Of a DNA stretch of 64,000 bases, positions 63,668 to 64,000 are shown piece after piece. Under the pieces are notes generated by a model. It saw only the letters and a program-made list of their open reading frames with translations. It ran no database searches and was not told the origin of the DNA. The DNA is from Bacillus testis (GTDB lineage: Bacteria; Bacillota; Bacilli; Bacillales; DSM-1321), in NCBI RefSeq assembly GCF_001243895.1, contig NZ_LN851186.1, positions 3,845,022-3,909,021 of the forward strand, given 5' to 3'. Made by a program: the position numbers and the translations under genes. Each line of letters begins with the position of its first letter. The stretch's first letter is position 1.

Positions 63668-63853
63668 ATGCCATACATTACTGTAAAAATGCTTGAAGGC
63701 CGCACGGAGGAACAAAAAAAAGCCTTAGTCGAAAAAGTCACCGAAGCTGTCTCCGAAACAGCAGGCGCACCTAAAGAAAACATCGTAGTCTTCATCGAAG
63801 AAATGCAAAAAAACCACTACGCAGTAGCAGGAAAAAGACTAAGCGACAAATAG
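63668..63853 (+). CDS. ywhB: 4-oxalocrotonate tautomerase-family enzyme YwhB
   Basis: This is a very small tautomerase of 61 residues. The start at 63668 (MPYITVKMLEGRTEEQKKALV) follows AAAGGAG, so removal of the initiator Met exposes the catalytic Pro1. Arg11 (mature numbering) in LEGRTEEQ and a following helix are standard for 4-OT. B. subtilis YwhB acts on enol substrates in vitro but its natural role is unclear. It is divergent from ywhC and ends 20 bases from an IS3-type element. Confidence 0.93.
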   Translation: MPYITVKMLEGRTEEQKKALVEKVTEAVSETAGAPKENIVVFIEEMQKNHYAVAGKRLSDK

Positions 63854-63873
63854 AAAAGCGGAAGACCTCCGTT

Positions 63874-64000
63874 TGATATGCTCCCCATTAGGTAGACAGA
63901 TAAAAAAACTAAATCTGTTTAGCTAAGGGGAGTATTTTTATGGCACGAAGTAAGCACCCATATGAATTGAAATTAACGGTTCTTGATCTATTAAGCCAAG
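63874..64000 (+). mobile_element. IS3-family insertion sequence, left end (partial)
   Basis: The end TGATATGCTCCCCATTAGG at 63874 has the TG start and the CCCC…GGTAGACA pattern of IS3-type left inverted repeats. An orfA start follows at 63940. The element runs out of the window, so the other end and any target duplication cannot be checked. Confidence 0.75.
63940..64000 (+). CDS. IS3-family transposase OrfA, N-terminal fragment
   Basis: The visible codons read MARSKHPYELKLTVLDLLSQ, the beginning of a helix–turn–helix OrfA of the IS3 group. An AGGGGAG Shine–Dalgarno stands nine bases upstream of the ATG. The rest lies outside the window. Confidence 0.75.
   Translation, partial: MARSKHPYELKLTVLDLLSQ

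Overview
The window reads as chromosomal DNA of an endospore-forming Bacillaceae (Firmicutes). The gene order follows the Bacillus subtilis block ywhB–ywhC–ywhD–pbpG … speE … argS–ywiB … uvsE–clsB–fadF … rpoE–pyrG–ywjG–spo0F–fbaA–murA2–glpX–rho–rpmE–tdk–prfA–prmC–spoIIR–ywlB–tsaC–mntP–ywlE–rpiB–ywlG–glyA–upp–mnaA–atp. Sporulation genes (spoIIR, spo0F, a pbpG-like PBP) support a spore former. It is not B. subtilis itself: a Complex I (nuo) operon follows atp, and speB, tal and ywlA are missing from their B. subtilis positions. Most genes lie on the minus strand, which in the B. subtilis arrangement is the leading strand of the left replichore near oriC.

Layout. 1–2806: nuoA-B-C-D and the first codons of nuoH. 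2922–10266: the complete nine-gene F1Fo ATP synthase operon atpIBEFHAGDC with a good sigma-A promoter and a terminator. 10348–12567: a secreted Vpr-like subtilase. 12697–17552: mnaA, upp, glyA (with a PurR-type operator), ywlG and rpiB. 17730–21490: a chemoreceptor, the arginine phosphatase ywlE, mntP and tsaC, followed by a DnaA-box cluster. 21670–23244: ywlB and spoIIR with a sigma-F-like promoter. 23275–26591: a three-gene ABC-2 exporter operon. 26766–36410: prmC-prfA, tdk, rpmE, rho, glpX, murA2, fbaA and spo0F.

36637–41594: ywjG (plus strand), an intact IS1182-family element (37275–39106) inserted between ywjG and pyrG, pyrG with a CTP-type attenuator leader, and rpoE. 41896–42628 is a gene-free stretch with a GC-rich Bacillus intergenic repeat and several hairpins. 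42629–51120 is a fatty/branched-chain acyl-CoA operon (thiolase, 3-hydroxyacyl-CoA dehydrogenase, two acyl-CoA dehydrogenases, a TetR regulator and fused isobutyryl-CoA mutase icmF). fadF lies upstream with its own promoter, and both promoter regions carry the same palindrome, probably the TetR operator. 53689–55909 (plus): clsB and uvsE. 55955–63509: argS, ywiB, speE, pbpG (plus), a LOG-family phosphoribohydrolase, ywhD and the ywhC site-2 protease. 63668–63853: a tautomerase. The window ends in the left tip of an IS3-family element.

Most of the window is conserved housekeeping DNA. I see no CRISPR array, prophage, toxin–antitoxin module or defence island, and no clearly new multi-gene system. 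The more interesting signals are regulatory or intergenic: the DnaA-box cluster, the pyrG attenuator, the shared TetR palindrome, the dispersed repeats and the terminator-flanked insertion sequence. No rRNA or tRNA gene was recognised.
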